64,000 nt of DNA from NCBI GenBank assembly GCA_014607495.2, contig CP053162.1, positions 1,674,001 to 1,738,000 of the forward strand, written 5' to 3'. Shown in pieces: positions 41,908 through 53,027 of the stretch. Within the stretch, counting starts at the first letter, position 1, and each line of letters begins with the position of its first letter. Origin of the DNA: Carposina sasakii (lineage: Eukaryota > Arthropoda > Insecta > Lepidoptera > Carposinidae). Position numbers and translations under genes: made by a program. The notes below the pieces were generated by a model. That model saw only the letters and a list, made by a program, of their open reading frames with translations. It was not told where the DNA came from and did not search any database.

Positions 41908-42438
41908 CAGGTTGTTTTTTCTTTGCCAACCTTAACAAAGTGTACGTACTCTATACATCAAATAAAGTAAGTTTATGCCAAAAAAAGATGCTGAGAAATC
42001 ATTGATTTTTTTGAATTTTATTTTTAATAACTTGATCGGGCGAAATTTATAGTGTCCAGTTTAATACTCAATACTCAATAATTTATTGCATTCATATGTA
42101 GTTAAGGATCTTAATTAATAATTGACAGCATTCTGGGCACCCTCCCGGTAGAAGGCAACTTTGTAAATATATTTAATTTCGTGTAGATTAATTTAGTTTT
42201 TAGTTTTATATAATGTAGTAGTAGTATTGTTGTCTATAATAAAGGAAAGTTTCCAGTAATTATTTACAGATAGTTTTTTCATAGACAGATATTAATTATT
42301 TCTCGTGAAAAAATCTTGCTACACTCGTCTATGTGTCTATTTACTCAACTTTGAACCCTAATATACGATATAATAATGATCGTGATGACGAGGAGATTCC
42401 GAAGTTTTCGGAATCGCTGACGACCAAAAATCACCCTG
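41908..42438. mobile_element. TAM3 MITE, copy 3, split by an insert
   Basis: Left CAGGTTGTTTTTTCTTTGCC, right GACGACCAAAAATCACCCTG. The interval 42061-42247 is foreign to other TAM3 copies. Confidence 0.75.
42061..42247 (+). mobile_element. Short retroposed insert in TAM3
   Basis: 187 bp starting TTAATACTCAATACTC and ending TCTATAATAAAGGAA, flanked by AGTGTCCAGT / AGTTTCCAGT (42051-42060, 42248-42257), a 10-bp duplication with one mismatch. The AATAAA near the end suggests a 5'-truncated retroposon 3' end or processed transcript. Confidence 0.55.
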
Positions 42439-42551
42439 TATATCTGTAAAAACGTTTAATAATTTTGATCCATAACAATGGGAATACTCGAGTGGTTTTT
42501 GACAAGCGGATACCCGGATCTTTGTCCACATAACAAAAAAATAATATAAAC

Positions 42552-42690
42552 AACTAGTGGACGCCCGCGACTCTTCGCGTACTATACCTATAGAAGAAAA
42601 ATTAATGGCAAAAAAATTCTGTAGAAAATATATTTTTCCTGTATATAAATTGCCTTTGCTCAGGCTCTAGACCTGTGAACTTTAATACTT
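42552..42690 (-). repeat. Helitron-like 3' part
   Basis: Plus strand CTAGTGGACGCCCGCGACTC, then CTTTGCTCAGGCTCTAGACC, the same TTTCTCAGGCTCTG-like block that is amplified at 25577-25900. Confidence 0.5.
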
Positions 42691-42804
42691 TAAATCGTTA
42701 CGTTAAGATATTTGACATGGGATGCGATAATAGGGTCTGTAGGTATATCATATATCTCTATGGTCTCTACGGTCTATTTAAAATTAGTTTTTTTTATTAG
42801 TTAT

Positions 42805-43044
42805 AATTTATGATTATCGTTTGACACAAAACTAGGTAGGTAAAAGAAACTACTTTCACTATACGACCAACTCTATAGGACAAAAAAAATCAGCTGTTCT
42901 AGTATATATACAATATCGAATAATTACTGCACTGAAATTTATAGAACATCTGTTTTTTTTTTTTTCAATATTTCGGAGTTGGTCATATAGTGAAAGTAGT
43001 TTCTTTTACCTACCTAGTTTTGTGTCAAACGATAATCATAAATT
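42805..43044. repeat. Palindromic element, 69-bp arms
   Basis: Left arm 42805-42873 (ATTATCGTTTGACACAAAAC ... GACCAACTC) and right arm 42976-43044 are inverse with one mismatch I can see, around a 102-bp centre with a T-run. Confidence 0.75.
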
Positions 43045-43074
43045 TTGGATAGACCTTATATAGATACATATGGA

Positions 43075-43668
43075 AACGGCTATGTTCTCCAAATGGGGTA
43101 ACCATAACTGCAGGATCAAAACTAAGATCCCCCAGTCATGTTTGGCATATCGGGGACAGATGTTTATGATTAATAAGAAGTTACTAACTTATCGCCTGAG
43201 ATATATATACAGGGTGTGGGTGACAGTCAGGCAAATACTGAAATGCTGAACAAGTACCATTGTGTTGAGTTATACGACAGAGTTTTTACTCGCAGGAAAT
43301 GTGTTTTTAATTTGATTATCTTCTTTGTTCTGCGCGCCAATTGTATCGGGAGATCCTGTGACTAAATAAATGGGCTTATTGGATATTGTGTGACAAATTG
43401 CCGTTTTTTGGATCACATGTTAAGACTCTCCATTAGGATTAATCAGTTATTTGAACTTTTTTTTTGAGCAACGTTTTTTTTGAAAATAATTTTTTGTTTG
43501 AATTTTATTTTTAAGTCATTATCTAAGGCCTAATTAAAAAAATTTTCCTGCGAAAATTTTCAGTGTTTACCGCTTCAGAATTATGTTCTGAAGTCATTGT
43601 ATCAATATTTGCATGGCTGACACAAACACCCTGTATATACCCAACTTCTACAGTCGACTTACGACATA
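43075..43668 (+). repeat. REP-X copy split by TAM4
   Basis: Left part has AACTGCAGGATCAAAACTAA, GGGGACAGATG, CTAACTTATCGCCTGAGATA; right part resumes CAGTCGACTTACGACATAC. TAM4 copy 2 lies between at a TA. Confidence 0.65.
43210..43633. mobile_element. TAM4 MITE, copy 2 (complete)
   Basis: 424 bp, left CAGGGTGTGGGTGACAGTC, right GGCTGACACAAACACCCTG, TA on both sides. Same body blocks as copy 1. Confidence 0.8.
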
Positions 43669-43961
43669 CTCTATATCACATTACAAAATAACATACAAAA
43701 TGTTAGATTCCAAATAGAAACATGTTCAATTTAAACTTTTTAACACAAAAAAGGTTTTTAACCAAATTATACTGGCCAGTACACTTCCTGCAATCGACAC
43801 GAGATTATCACACAAAGGTTCAACCAAAACGTTTGGTTCACAGCGGTATAATAATAAAAATTCCTTAGCCCCAATTTGCTCAGTGGATCGTTAGGGTCCG
43901 GGAAAGAGGCGATTTTCACACCAATTTGAAAACAGAATTGGCTGTGCTCGATCGAATTATA

Positions 43962-44337
43962 CAGGGTGTTTTTTTGTGGCCACCTTTAACGAAGGGTACG
44001 TATTCTATACATTAAATAAAGTAAGTTTATGCCAAAAAAAATGCTGGGAATTTTTTTATTTTTTTTTTATTTTAAATTCCTTGATCGTGCGAAATTTATG
44101 TGTCTAGTGTTTATGTTAGTTTTTTTATAGACAGATATTAATTATTTTTCGTGAAAAAATCCTGCTACGCGCGTCTATGTGCATTTATGCAGAAAAACGC
44201 AGTCTATTTACTCAACTTTGGACCCTAATATTTTGGAATCCAGACACTTCCCAGGTATGCTTCCATGGAGAAAAATGATCGTGATGATGAGGAGATTCCG
44301 TAGTTTTCGGGAACGTTGACGACCAAAAATCACCCTG
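43962..44337. mobile_element. TAM3 MITE, copy 4
   Basis: 376 bp, CAGGGTGTTTTTTTGTGGCC to GACGACCAAAAATCACCCTG, TA flanks. Confidence 0.75.
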
Positions 44338-44439
44338 TATATTCTCAGGTTTATTTTGCAATGAATATCTTATGTTCTTTTGGTGAATTGACCACGAATA
44401 GGGGAATCAAATAGACAAATTTACAGCTGACTTTGTTTG

Positions 44440-44640
44440 GATATAATTTAATTTATTGTGTATACTTTGCTTCGCTGGGGTGCAGTGCTGATACTATACA
44501 TATAAACCTTCCTCTTGAATCACTATACCTTTTAAAAAACCGCATCAAAATCCGTTGCGTAGTTTCAAATATACAAGCATATGAGTACACATAAGGACAG
44601 ACAGCGGGAAGCGACTTTGTTTTATAATCTGTCAGACCAA
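44440..44640 (+). repeat. Helitron-like family, second type
   Basis: TTTGCTTCGCTGGGG, AACCTTCCTCTTGAATCAC, ACCGCATCAAAATCCGTTGC, GACAGACAGCGGGAAGCGAC and TTTGTTTTATA. A common interspersed lepidopteran sequence as I remember it; ends are unclear here. Confidence 0.45.
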
Positions 44641-45139
44641 ACATCAAATTTACAACGTGTTTTTTTAAATTTTATTTTACGAAACCACGTAACCATTTTG
44701 TATTTGTTTTTGACTACAAAATCTGCCACAAGCATTACTACGAATATATTTCGTAGTCATTCTACGAACCGTAGTAGAACTACGGGACAGTTTAAGTTGC
44801 TACAATTTTTAATTAATTGTTGCCAATTTTAGAAGTTCATTAAATAATCTGATTAGATTTTTGAATTATGTAATATTTCCATTCCACTATTTTAGCCATG
44901 GCCATGGAGTTTAATGTCGGTAGAGGCTAATAAATTCTAACTAATATTATTGATACGAAAATAAGTTTATTTGTTTGTTTTTACTTTATCATACTTTATT
45001 TATTCTACTTATATTAGCATGCACATAGTTGAGAGTGCTCGCATCAGCACAGAAAGTTTAACATGAAAGTAGAGATATACGATACATGCGGATAGATACC
45101 GATAACGGGAAAGAGTGCAGTCAAAAATGTCGAAATTTC
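44641..45139. other. Unassigned, with CGTAG palindromes
   Basis: 44735-44785 ACTACGAATATATTTCGTAGT, then CTACGAACCGTAGTAGAAC, similar to 18190-18260. Confidence 0.4.
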
Positions 45140-45262
45140 GAAATGTCGGATGCCTATGTGTTAGTCCAGGGTGTCAGCTAACACCATACGAAATTTTATT
45201 AAAATTGCTCCAGCAGTTTTTACGTGAAAGAGTAACAAACATTCATCCATCCAGGATTAACT
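45140..45262 (-). repeat. Helitron-like fragment
   Basis: GTGTCAGCTAACACCATACG, TTTTATTAAAATTGCTCCAG, TTACGTGAAAGAGTAACAAA and CATCCATCCA are inverse of 62590-62690. Confidence 0.55.
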
Positions 45263-45357
45263 ACTACCTGAACTAATCAATTATTTATCACTGGAATGAC
45301 CATCAGCTGCCAAAGATCCCAAGTTGTGTTTTAGCTTACGTTTGAATTTTTATCTTT

Positions 45358-45514
45358 CTCTATTGAGGGATCGCCCGCCACCGGGCCCTATACCCTCCGC
45401 TGACCCTCGGATCTTTTTGCATGCTAGGTGCTTGGATCTGGCTTCTCGTTGCGACTGTAGTGTCTTGTGTTAGAGATTTGAACTTCCGAATAGTGACGCC
45501 TGATACAATTCAAT
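45358..45514 (+). mobile_element. FB-M element, deleted form
   Basis: 157 bp between exact 12-bp duplications ATTTTTATCTTT (45346-45357, 45515-45526). Starts CTCTATTGAGGGATCGCCCG, jumps after CTCGGATC to GCATGCTAGGTGCTTGGATC (the 9795-9830 region of the long form) and ends TTCCGAATAGTGACGCCTGA, TACAATTCAAT. The right inverted arm is missing. Confidence 0.75.
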
Positions 45515-45929
45515 ATTTTTATCTTTAGAGTAACACACACACATCTGTAAAGTAAATACAAGTGTATTCACATAATAGACTAAAAAACTACTTTAATCGA
45601 CTTTCCCTCCTTCCGGTATGTCCATTCTCATCACTCTGTCAATCTGTCTGGAATTCAACCCTCAGGGGGAGGAGGTAGGAGAGAGTTTCCTGCACTTCGT
45701 TCAGGAACTAGTTCTGATAATATTTGCCAGTACTATGTTAAAATTGGACTGACAGAAATATGAAGAAAGGGAAAAGAGGATATGTGGTATGCAAAGCTAC
45801 CACCAGACCAGTATCTTCCGTGTGATACAATAGTAAATTTTCCACGGGAATGTGAAAACTAAGGCAGAAAAAGGGAACGTGAATGTTTAGGCAGAAAAAC
45901 CCGTTTGCAGTCACTAGTCGTATCATCAT

Positions 45930-45975
45930 CATTATCAGTTATAAGAAGTCCACTTCTGAACATAAAAATCTCGAA
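45930..45975 (-). repeat. RTE-a 3' terminal scrap
   Basis: ATCATCATTATCAGTTATAA and GAAGTCCACTTCTGAACATA. Confidence 0.45.
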
Positions 45976-46539
45976 ATAGTTGGTAAGAAAATATGAGAGT
46001 ATGTTCTCTATTTTTTACATTACCTAAATCAAATATTATAGGCTGAATGTGCAGACCCTTAGAGTGCCTATTACGGGGCTAATGTATCCTAACAAGGGTC
46101 TATACCTTAACTCAAACCCTTTTACATTGTTAAGGGCCTTCGAAATATAATAGATTTAGATTAAACTTTGGGTTTATGTTATTTTAGCAAGTTATATAAC
46201 GACGGAGGTAACTATAAGAGGTGCTTGTATGGCGATTATCATAAGCTACTAAACGCAGTATGAACTAATCACACGCTGATAATACAATTTGCTTGTACGT
46301 CGTCAACTCTAATTTTCAACCGAAAAAAGAGAGGTTATCGATTTGCCTATAATTTATTTTATTGTGTATTCGCTTAAAACTATGTCGTTTATGTTTTTGT
46401 TATCTTATTTTTATATTTAATAATAACAAGGCTCTGATGATGGAACCAGATGGGATAGTAAAACTCTTTACAAAGTAAGCTTGACTCGTTTGGGACGAGG
46501 TTGGTATTTCGTTTTTATCTGTATTTTCACCATATCGTC
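45976..46539. other. No supported feature
   Basis: Nothing recognised. Confidence 0.4.
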
Positions 46540-46612
46540 AGTCACGTCACGAGCCTATATCACTTAATTTAATTCATGTACGGATTTTCTAAAAATTGAC
46601 ACTGAACCTAAA
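46540..46612 (+). repeat. SINE-A fragment (post-head region)
   Basis: CAGTCACGTCACGAGCCTAT, ATTTAATTCATGTACGGATT and AAAAATTGACACTGAACC. Confidence 0.5.
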
Positions 46613-46819
46613 CCCTACGATATATTCCGCGCGGATTAGGAAAGAAGCGAAAACACCCAAACACTCTCTTTGACATTACTTCCATTTTCCATGCGACGCG
46701 ACGCGACCCCCTATATTCCCTAAACACTACCAATCAAATTTATTGACATTATGGACCAGTGAATATAATTGGTGAATATCACACGTATCTGTAGTAATGT
46801 ACGAGTAGGATAGTATATC

Positions 46820-46852
46820 TCTACGCGGACGGAGTCGCGGGCGTTCCACTAG
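46820..46852 (+). repeat. Helitron-like 3' end
   Basis: TACGCGGACGGAGTCGCGGG, CGTTCCACTAG then T. Confidence 0.55.
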
Positions 46853-48299
46853 TAAAAAATAAGAATTTGAAAAGTATTCTTATGTGGTCCACTTTCACAC
46901 AAATGGTTTTTTAAAAACTTTTATTTAAATACAATATTTAATCTTTTCACTGGGAAAATATCAATAACGGTCTCTAAATAACTTCAAAAATATTCATAAA
47001 AACCTGTTAGTCGTTCACGCAATAATATTAGCCCCACCAATAACTTTTCACGACCTTAAACAGACTGTAATAAGTTAGTCGATAAATTCTCGACTAGTAG
47101 TAAAACCTACTCAGGCGTGTTGTTTTCGTTTCAAGTTCATTTCATTATTTTCACATAAAAAATATTTTGCAACTTAGCTGGAAGATTGCTCGCACGAGCT
47201 TAAAAATTATTCGTACGGGTCGATAATTAAAGTCAATGTTGTTAGCAGTGTGAAAATACATTAAAGCGCTGTAAAGAGAAACTTAAGGCTCATTTACATG
47301 ATGATTCTTCTACATTCAATATTGGTATGCCATTAGTGAAACACTTGAACAATGTATAAAAACTGTCAGTATAGACTATGGCAGTCATTTATTGCTTCAA
47401 TAAAATTGTATGCAGCAGGAAAAAAAATGATATCATGTAGATATAGATCAACAGTACATAGACCGATTAATGAACACGATTGAATTAAATAAATAATACA
47501 TAAGTATATATAATCCCGATAAGGGTTGGCATCAGGCATGCAGCCGCCTGTTAAACAAACGCAAATCCTTGGCAACATGAGTTTCGTATAAAATCATATT
47601 GCGCTGACCCCATAAATAAGGGCAGGAAGATAATGGCATAAGTACATAATTACTTTGGGCGGAGCACAAAGTGTAGGTATTATCACACGAGTGTTTTGTG
47701 TCACAAAATAAAAAATTCCAAAAAGATCTGTACAAAGGGATTCCAAAGTTCACATAAATTAAGTTTTGCCAAAACCACCCTCTTAACCCTAAACTTTTTT
47801 CAGGCTAACTCAGAATTTCCAGCCTGACAGGAAAACCACTCAACGAGGGTACACAAAGCATTTGGTGTAACCTTAAGTAGAAACTAAACAGAGGAAAGTT
47901 TTTCTTTTGTGTGGTAATTCTTTAAGAAACGGCGTCATTAGCAGGCAAGTGTGGCCTTTGTGTGCTAATGCGTAGAGGTGATAATTGTGGGTCAGGATGG
48001 CCGCTTTAGTATTGTTTGGGCTGTGAAAAGGTGCCACGATTGTGTTTTGTCACGGTGAGACGTGCGTGACACACTATTCAAACCATACATTGCGTTTAGG
48101 CGACAGGCGCACGCACGTGCCTGATTTGCTTCTTATTTGGTCCAATGGCTGATCTGCCATTGGTCCTAGAACTATAACCAGATTATGGGAAGTGTATCGT
48201 AGTTATAGATCCCCAGCGGGTTAATCCCTGCATTCTGTTCAATAGTATAAAAGTTATTTGCTTGTGTAAAATTTAAGAGATGCATTATATAATGGTGGT
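46853..48299. other. Longest stretch without a recognised repeat in this half
   Basis: 47930-48130 is GC-richer (GTGGCCTTTGTGTGCTAATG, GGCGACAGGCGCACGCACG) and could be host sequence. Frames of 70 and 73 codons on the minus strand (47366-47753) are unrecognised. Confidence 0.45.
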
Positions 48300-48560
48300 T
48301 GTAGCTGATGCCGGCAGAGTTAGAAAACGTACCACCCCATGTCTGCCCGTGGGTATCGTATGAGGCGATTAAGGGTTTTCGAGAGGTAGGCAGCAGCACC
48401 TCCCTTGTTGAAACATAGTCCGAAATACAAACTGCGGTCACCAACCCGCCTGCCTAGTGTAGTGACTATGGGTAAAAACCCCCCATGGTAGTGCACAGCC
48501 TTGTGACGTGCCCTAGGGGAGGCCTACGTCCAGCAGTGGACTGCAAGAGGCTGATGAGTA
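48300..48560 (+). mobile_element. SINE-C copy
   Basis: GTAGCTGATGCCGGCAGAGT, GTACCACCCCATGTCTGCCC, GCGGTCACCAACCCGCC, GGGGAGGCCTACGTCCAGC, tail GCTGATGAG. No target duplication found. Confidence 0.7.
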
Positions 48561-48663
48561 TTACATAATATCAGTTCAACCTTCTTAGATTGCCTAACCT
48601 TGTGGGTTGTACTGCGAGTGGATTTGGATTGTCTTATTATAGACACAGCTATACAGGTATATC

Positions 48664-49650
48664 TATCATCATCAAATTATCACATGGCTTGATAAAAATA
48701 ATCTAAAGGTTAATCTATCAAAGACAACGATCATGCAATTTCATCAAAGATCACAACCAAATCCTATTAATATTATCTATAAAAATGAATCGGTATTAAC
48801 TGCCAAAGTTACAAAATTTTTAGGACTACATATTGACGAAAAATTAAATTGGAAACCTCACATTGAAGAGTTATTAAAGAAACTGGGTCAGTGCTCATAT
48901 GCATTATATGAGCTGTCTAAAATATCCAATAGGGACACATTATTAACTGCGTACCATGGTTTAGTCTCTTCAAGATTGAAATATGGCATTATATTTTGGG
49001 GTAATTCGTCGGATATGGGCCAAGTTTTTAAAGCCCAAAAACGATGTATTAGGGCTATCTGTCGACTCAAAAAAACTGACAGTTGTGCGCCACACTTTTG
49101 TTCGCTGAATTTGCTAACTGTAACAAGTATTTATATTTACGAAGTGGCCGTATTCATAAAAAAGAATCCATTATTATTTCCCAAAGAAATATACCATTCT
49201 CAACGTCTGGCTCAAACAAAAAATAATTTGCTAACACCCCTTTATAATACAGCTTTGAAACGGAAAAGTATAGGTATATTACTTATGGCGCCAAAAATTT
49301 ATAACAGACTTCCGTTTGAGATTAAAGTAATAAAATCCTTATTAGCACTTGACCATTTGTATGTGTATATTTATTACTTATTTGCTTATTATCTGACATG
49401 TTTACGTACCTAACAAACGAGTTAAATTATTGATTTTGTCATGCTTATGGTTGATTTTACTTTGTTTGAATACTGCACTGGTTATTTTGTTTGTTATTGA
49501 TTTGTACTATTTAATTATATAATGTAATGGACTAATTTTTCATGTTTGTAAGCTCAGTATGGGCAAGATACAGAGCACTGTAATTTGCATAACACCTACC
49601 TTCAATTACCTGTATCTACGAACAATAAATATTCTTATTCTTATCCTTAT
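48664..49650 (+). pseudogene. Daphne/CR1-like non-LTR RT C-terminal half, frame intact
   Basis: An open frame from about 48664 to 49411 (roughly 249 codons, 226 after the first Met at 48733) starts with TWLDKNNLKVNLSKTTIMQF, the region just after the catalytic palm, then AKVTKFLGLHID, WKPHIEELLKKLGQ, LVSSRLKYGIIFWGNSSD and AQKRCIRAICRL, a standard order for the thumb and C-terminal part of jockey-superfamily RT proteins. Catalytic FxDD is missing by 5' truncation. The terminal MAPKIYNRLPFEIK phrase is followed by an aberrant hydrophobic end, so the last 25 residues may be out of frame. A 240-bp 3' region ends in AATAAATATTCTTATTC and a TTAT-type tail. Same family as 53028-54792. Confidence 0.85.
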
Positions 49651-49803
49651 ACTCAAAGCCGGTAGAATGCAATCATATAAACATTCAATTGTCTTATGCA
49701 CATTATATCATTAGGTTTTAGTTATTCGTACGGGTTCGTAGTTAGAACTATCTTTAGTGTGGTAATTCGTCCTTAGCTGATTAAATAAATAAGTGTAGAT
49801 GTA

Positions 49804-50260
49804 GATCTATTCCGTTCCGATCCCAACAAGTTTAGTGATCCCGCAAAGTCCACAAAATCCCGCAGATCCGTTTTATTTAATTTTATAATTTTATTCCTAT
49901 CCGATCCCGTCGCGGGATCAGATGAATATTTCATTTATTCTGTATTCCATTCTGATCCCGTGTGTCTTGTTAATGATTTTTTAGTACTGTTAGCAAATAA
50001 AAAAGAAGACATATACAATCTTGTTTTTCGAATGACTTGCTGATTTTTACGAAAAGATCGAGACTATTTTACTAATTCTTAACTTTGCCGTTCTTCTATA
50101 AAACAACTTGTAGAATTTTCATTATTTTATTTCTGACATTAAAAAAGAACTCCACGGTATCAGACCGGAATCTAAAAATTATTTTGGTATCAGACTGGAA
50201 TTTGTTGTAGGATTTAAAGTAAAAAGGGATTAGTTTAAGGGATCTGGACCGGAATAGATC
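49804..50260. mobile_element. REP-R, complete element
   Basis: 457 bp with inverted ends GATCTATTCCGTTCCGATCC and (right) GGGATCTGGACCGGAATAGA TC. Several GATCCCG repeats lie within, and two GGTATCAGACNGGAAT repeats at 50155-50205. No target duplication recognised. Confidence 0.65.
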
Positions 50261-50360
50261 TTTACAATCTATCAGGAGGCATCAGGCACGTAGCTATATA
50301 ATATACATAAGCATATTATCCTTATTATCATTATTATCCTATATCCTTATATATATATAT

Positions 50361-50694
50361 ACACATAATAAAAATGTAACGGATCGCTGCTGTCTGTACA
50401 TGGAAGATATATGAGAAAAAATATTATAGGAGACCTTTATCAACGCAATAGTACCCAAAAGAATGATTTTTGGAATTTATGTCTGTTTGTCGGTTTGTCT
50501 GTGCGTTTGTGCACGCTAATCTCAGAAAGGACTGAACCGATTTCGATGCAGTTTTCAGGAATATATTGTGACAGGTCCCACTTAACATATAGGCTACATT
50601 TTATCCCGGGAAAATGTTTTTATCGCGGATAATTTCTACATTTTGTTTTTTCTGTAGTCCACGCGGACGGAGTCGCTGGGCGTCCACTATATAA
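50361..50694 (+). mobile_element. Helitron-like element, near-complete
   Basis: ACACATAATAAAAATGTAAC, GAGAAAAAATATTATAGGAG, ACCTTTATCAACGCAATAGT, CCGATTTCGATGCAGTTTTC, GTCCACGCGGACGGAGTCGC and CGTCCACTAT (CTAG lost). About 85-90% like 1520-1818 by eye. A 73-codon frame inside is not a gene. Confidence 0.55.
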
Positions 50695-50959
50695 AATATA
50701 ATACAATACTGATCGTTCGTGTAACGTGGAACAAACTTTAGGGACCTAAATAAAATTGATGACAGCGTAGGGAGGCTTACTTATCGTATCGTATCGTGTG
50801 GGTGATGATCACATATGCGCGTTTGGGATCTGCCGACCTTTCGATAACGAAGGCCCGTGTATTTTTCCGAAACCAAATGTAATGTATACCTTTATAAAAT
50901 ATTTATAGAATTATTTCGATATTGTTAGTCCTTTATTTACGGCTATGTGGTTATGAAAA

Positions 50960-51069
50960 GGTCGTGTAGGCTTTCCGTCCCATCGTATCTATGTGATTGA
51001 AGGAATAGAGAGTGCATCTGTGTCTGCTATCTCCCATGCGGTTGGATAATCTCCGCTTAGATTAGCCAG
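50960..51069 (+). repeat. SINE-A body fragment
   Basis: AGGTCGTGTAGGCTTTCCGT, GGAATAGAGAGTGCATCTGT, then a gap to CTATCTCCCATGCGG. Confidence 0.55.
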
Positions 51070-51254
51070 TCAGTTAGTTTGATTATCTAGGAATGGTTAC
51101 TTAATTAAGGAAATACAACTCACAAGTTTCATCAAAATCCATCTCGTTAGTTAATATACATAAAAGAGCAACAAACATCTGGAGATCCAAACAACTTTAC
51201 ACTCTCGCAAACTTTTACATTTACATTAGTACAAGAACATGCCTGGATATACAC

Positions 51255-51460
51255 ACAGCTGTGTTGCGAAGTGGGGGACCTGGGAATGTGTTGCAGAACT
51301 GCAGTGTTAAGAAAATCCCGCAGCTACGTTTAGCAAAGCAGGGACAGATGATCGGTAAACAATCAGTGATAAGTTGCCAGCTTGTAGCCTAAGATAATGG
51401 GTGACTTCCTTAGTCGACATGCACTAGAAGAAAGAGATGCAGCTGACGTAGCACAGGATA
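51255..51460 (+). repeat. REP-X copy
   Basis: CAGCTACGTTTAGCAAAGCA, GGGACAGATGATCGGTAAAC, GATAAGTTGCCAGCTTGTAG, CTTAGTCGACATGCACTAGA and GAGATGCAGCTGACG. Confidence 0.65.
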
Positions 51461-52019
51461 TCAGGAAGGGGGCATAGTAGAATTAGTTAAATAGAAAAAT
51501 AAAAATTGAAGTAAAAGTTGAGATGTGGGTGAACTTAGCAAATAGCTCACATTTACTTTTGATCTACTGGACAATTCCAGCAGATCGAAACTGAATGTAA
51601 GGTCTTTTCACATGCAACTGGACAGTGATCGGCTATATTCACGCACATAAACTATAGCGGGTCCTACAATATACTGATGGCATCCTTAAAGCCATGGCTC
51701 AACAGTGAAAAGACCCCATAACATTTCTAAGCTAAATAATTGATAGGTTCGATTATATAAATCGTCTCCCAGCCATAAGGAAATAGCTTCATTTGGGCGC
51801 GGCGATCGAACGACCGCGAGCAATGATGGCCGATAAAGTCGATTATGGCAAGTTTCCAACTTTGTACAGTGTTGCGTGCTTTGAAACAATTTTTCTTCGA
51901 CAAAAAGGTGATAGATTAATGCAAGCGTAAAATCTCTATTCAATTTTGAGCTGCCCTTGTTGGAGATCGGTATCTGTTCGCATTTATCGTATATCTCTAT
52001 TTTTCATGTTAAAATTTCT
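51461..52019. other. No supported feature
   Basis: An 85-codon minus frame at 51686-51943 is unrecognised; nothing else seen. Confidence 0.4.
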
Positions 52020-52240
52020 ATGCTGATGCAAGCCTAAACTGGTAAATATCAGATGCATCTCCTGCGTGCATATCCTAAGATTCGGATAAGGAACTCAGTT
52101 ACCATTCTTTCAGACGATGAGCTTACAACTTGTCTATTACATCTGGCCCTGCTATACTAAATGGCACTGTAGCTGCTAGCAACTTGTTACTAATCTTGAT
52201 AATATCTAGCCCCCCCGTACGCCAAGCCGTGGCTATACGT
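52020..52240 (-). repeat. REP-X copy, degenerate
   Basis: GCTGATGCAAGCCTAAACTG, ATCAGATGCATCTCCTGC, CTATTACATCTGGCCCTGCT. The CTAGCAACTTGTTACTAATC block comes a second time, so two overlapping fragments may be joined. Confidence 0.45.
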
Positions 52241-52299
52241 CTCCCGCGAGATACTTAAGATCTGCAATGGCTGTCCCCATTTTGTACATGTACGATCCA

Positions 52300-52500
52300 T
52301 ATTGTTTTTTTTTTTATTTTATTTCATTTATTTATTTCATTCAAATAACAAATGACTCATAGGCAATACAATACAAAAAATTACATTACATCAACTCAAT
52401 TATATTACATTTACAAATTACGTTACATCATATCAAATTAAATTACACAAAAACACAACAGGTCAACAAAACAACAACACAAGGTACTTAGATCACTTTC
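52300..52500 (-). repeat. Possible retroposon 3' untranslated end
   Basis: A T-rich run at 52308-52335 followed by ATTTCATTCAAATAACAAAT and many ATTACAT units. On the minus strand this would be a 3' end with A-rich tail. Family unknown. Confidence 0.3.
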
Positions 52501-53027
52501 CTTTATCTGACCAAGTGTTAGTAATTAGATGTCTTATTGAACACTGGTTCAAATACAGACAGTCAAATCGACTCGAGAATGCTTTAATCAGAATATTCAG
52601 ATTTATTATCAATCCAATTACACATATTTTGACGGCATTTTACTCAGTCATCTCGTATTTAAGAAAGTATTTTTTAAACGTTTTTAATACCACGAAAATC
52701 GTAGGAAAAATTTGTCCAATTTAAAATCCACAACAGCTTCGCCAGCCTTACGAAACTTAAACTGAAATATGAAAAGTAATATACATCGGAAATTTCATTT
52801 GTGAAAAAATCCCATTTTCCATTACCAGTAAAAAAGGGAACTTATTCAATACGAAACGGAGAATATTAGAAAAGTTTATCACAAAATGTACTGCAGCAGT
52901 GTAGGGTTCCCACAAGCTGTGGTAAAAATCAACAATGTATTTAAAAGCTTCTACTTTGTTTCGCCGTTAGTTTTGCAGTTTAGTTTAAAAGTTCTTAGCG
53001 GATAATGGTATTGCGTGTCTAAAAAGC
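52501..53027. other. No supported feature
   Basis: A 69-codon plus frame at 52515 is unrecognised. Confidence 0.4.
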
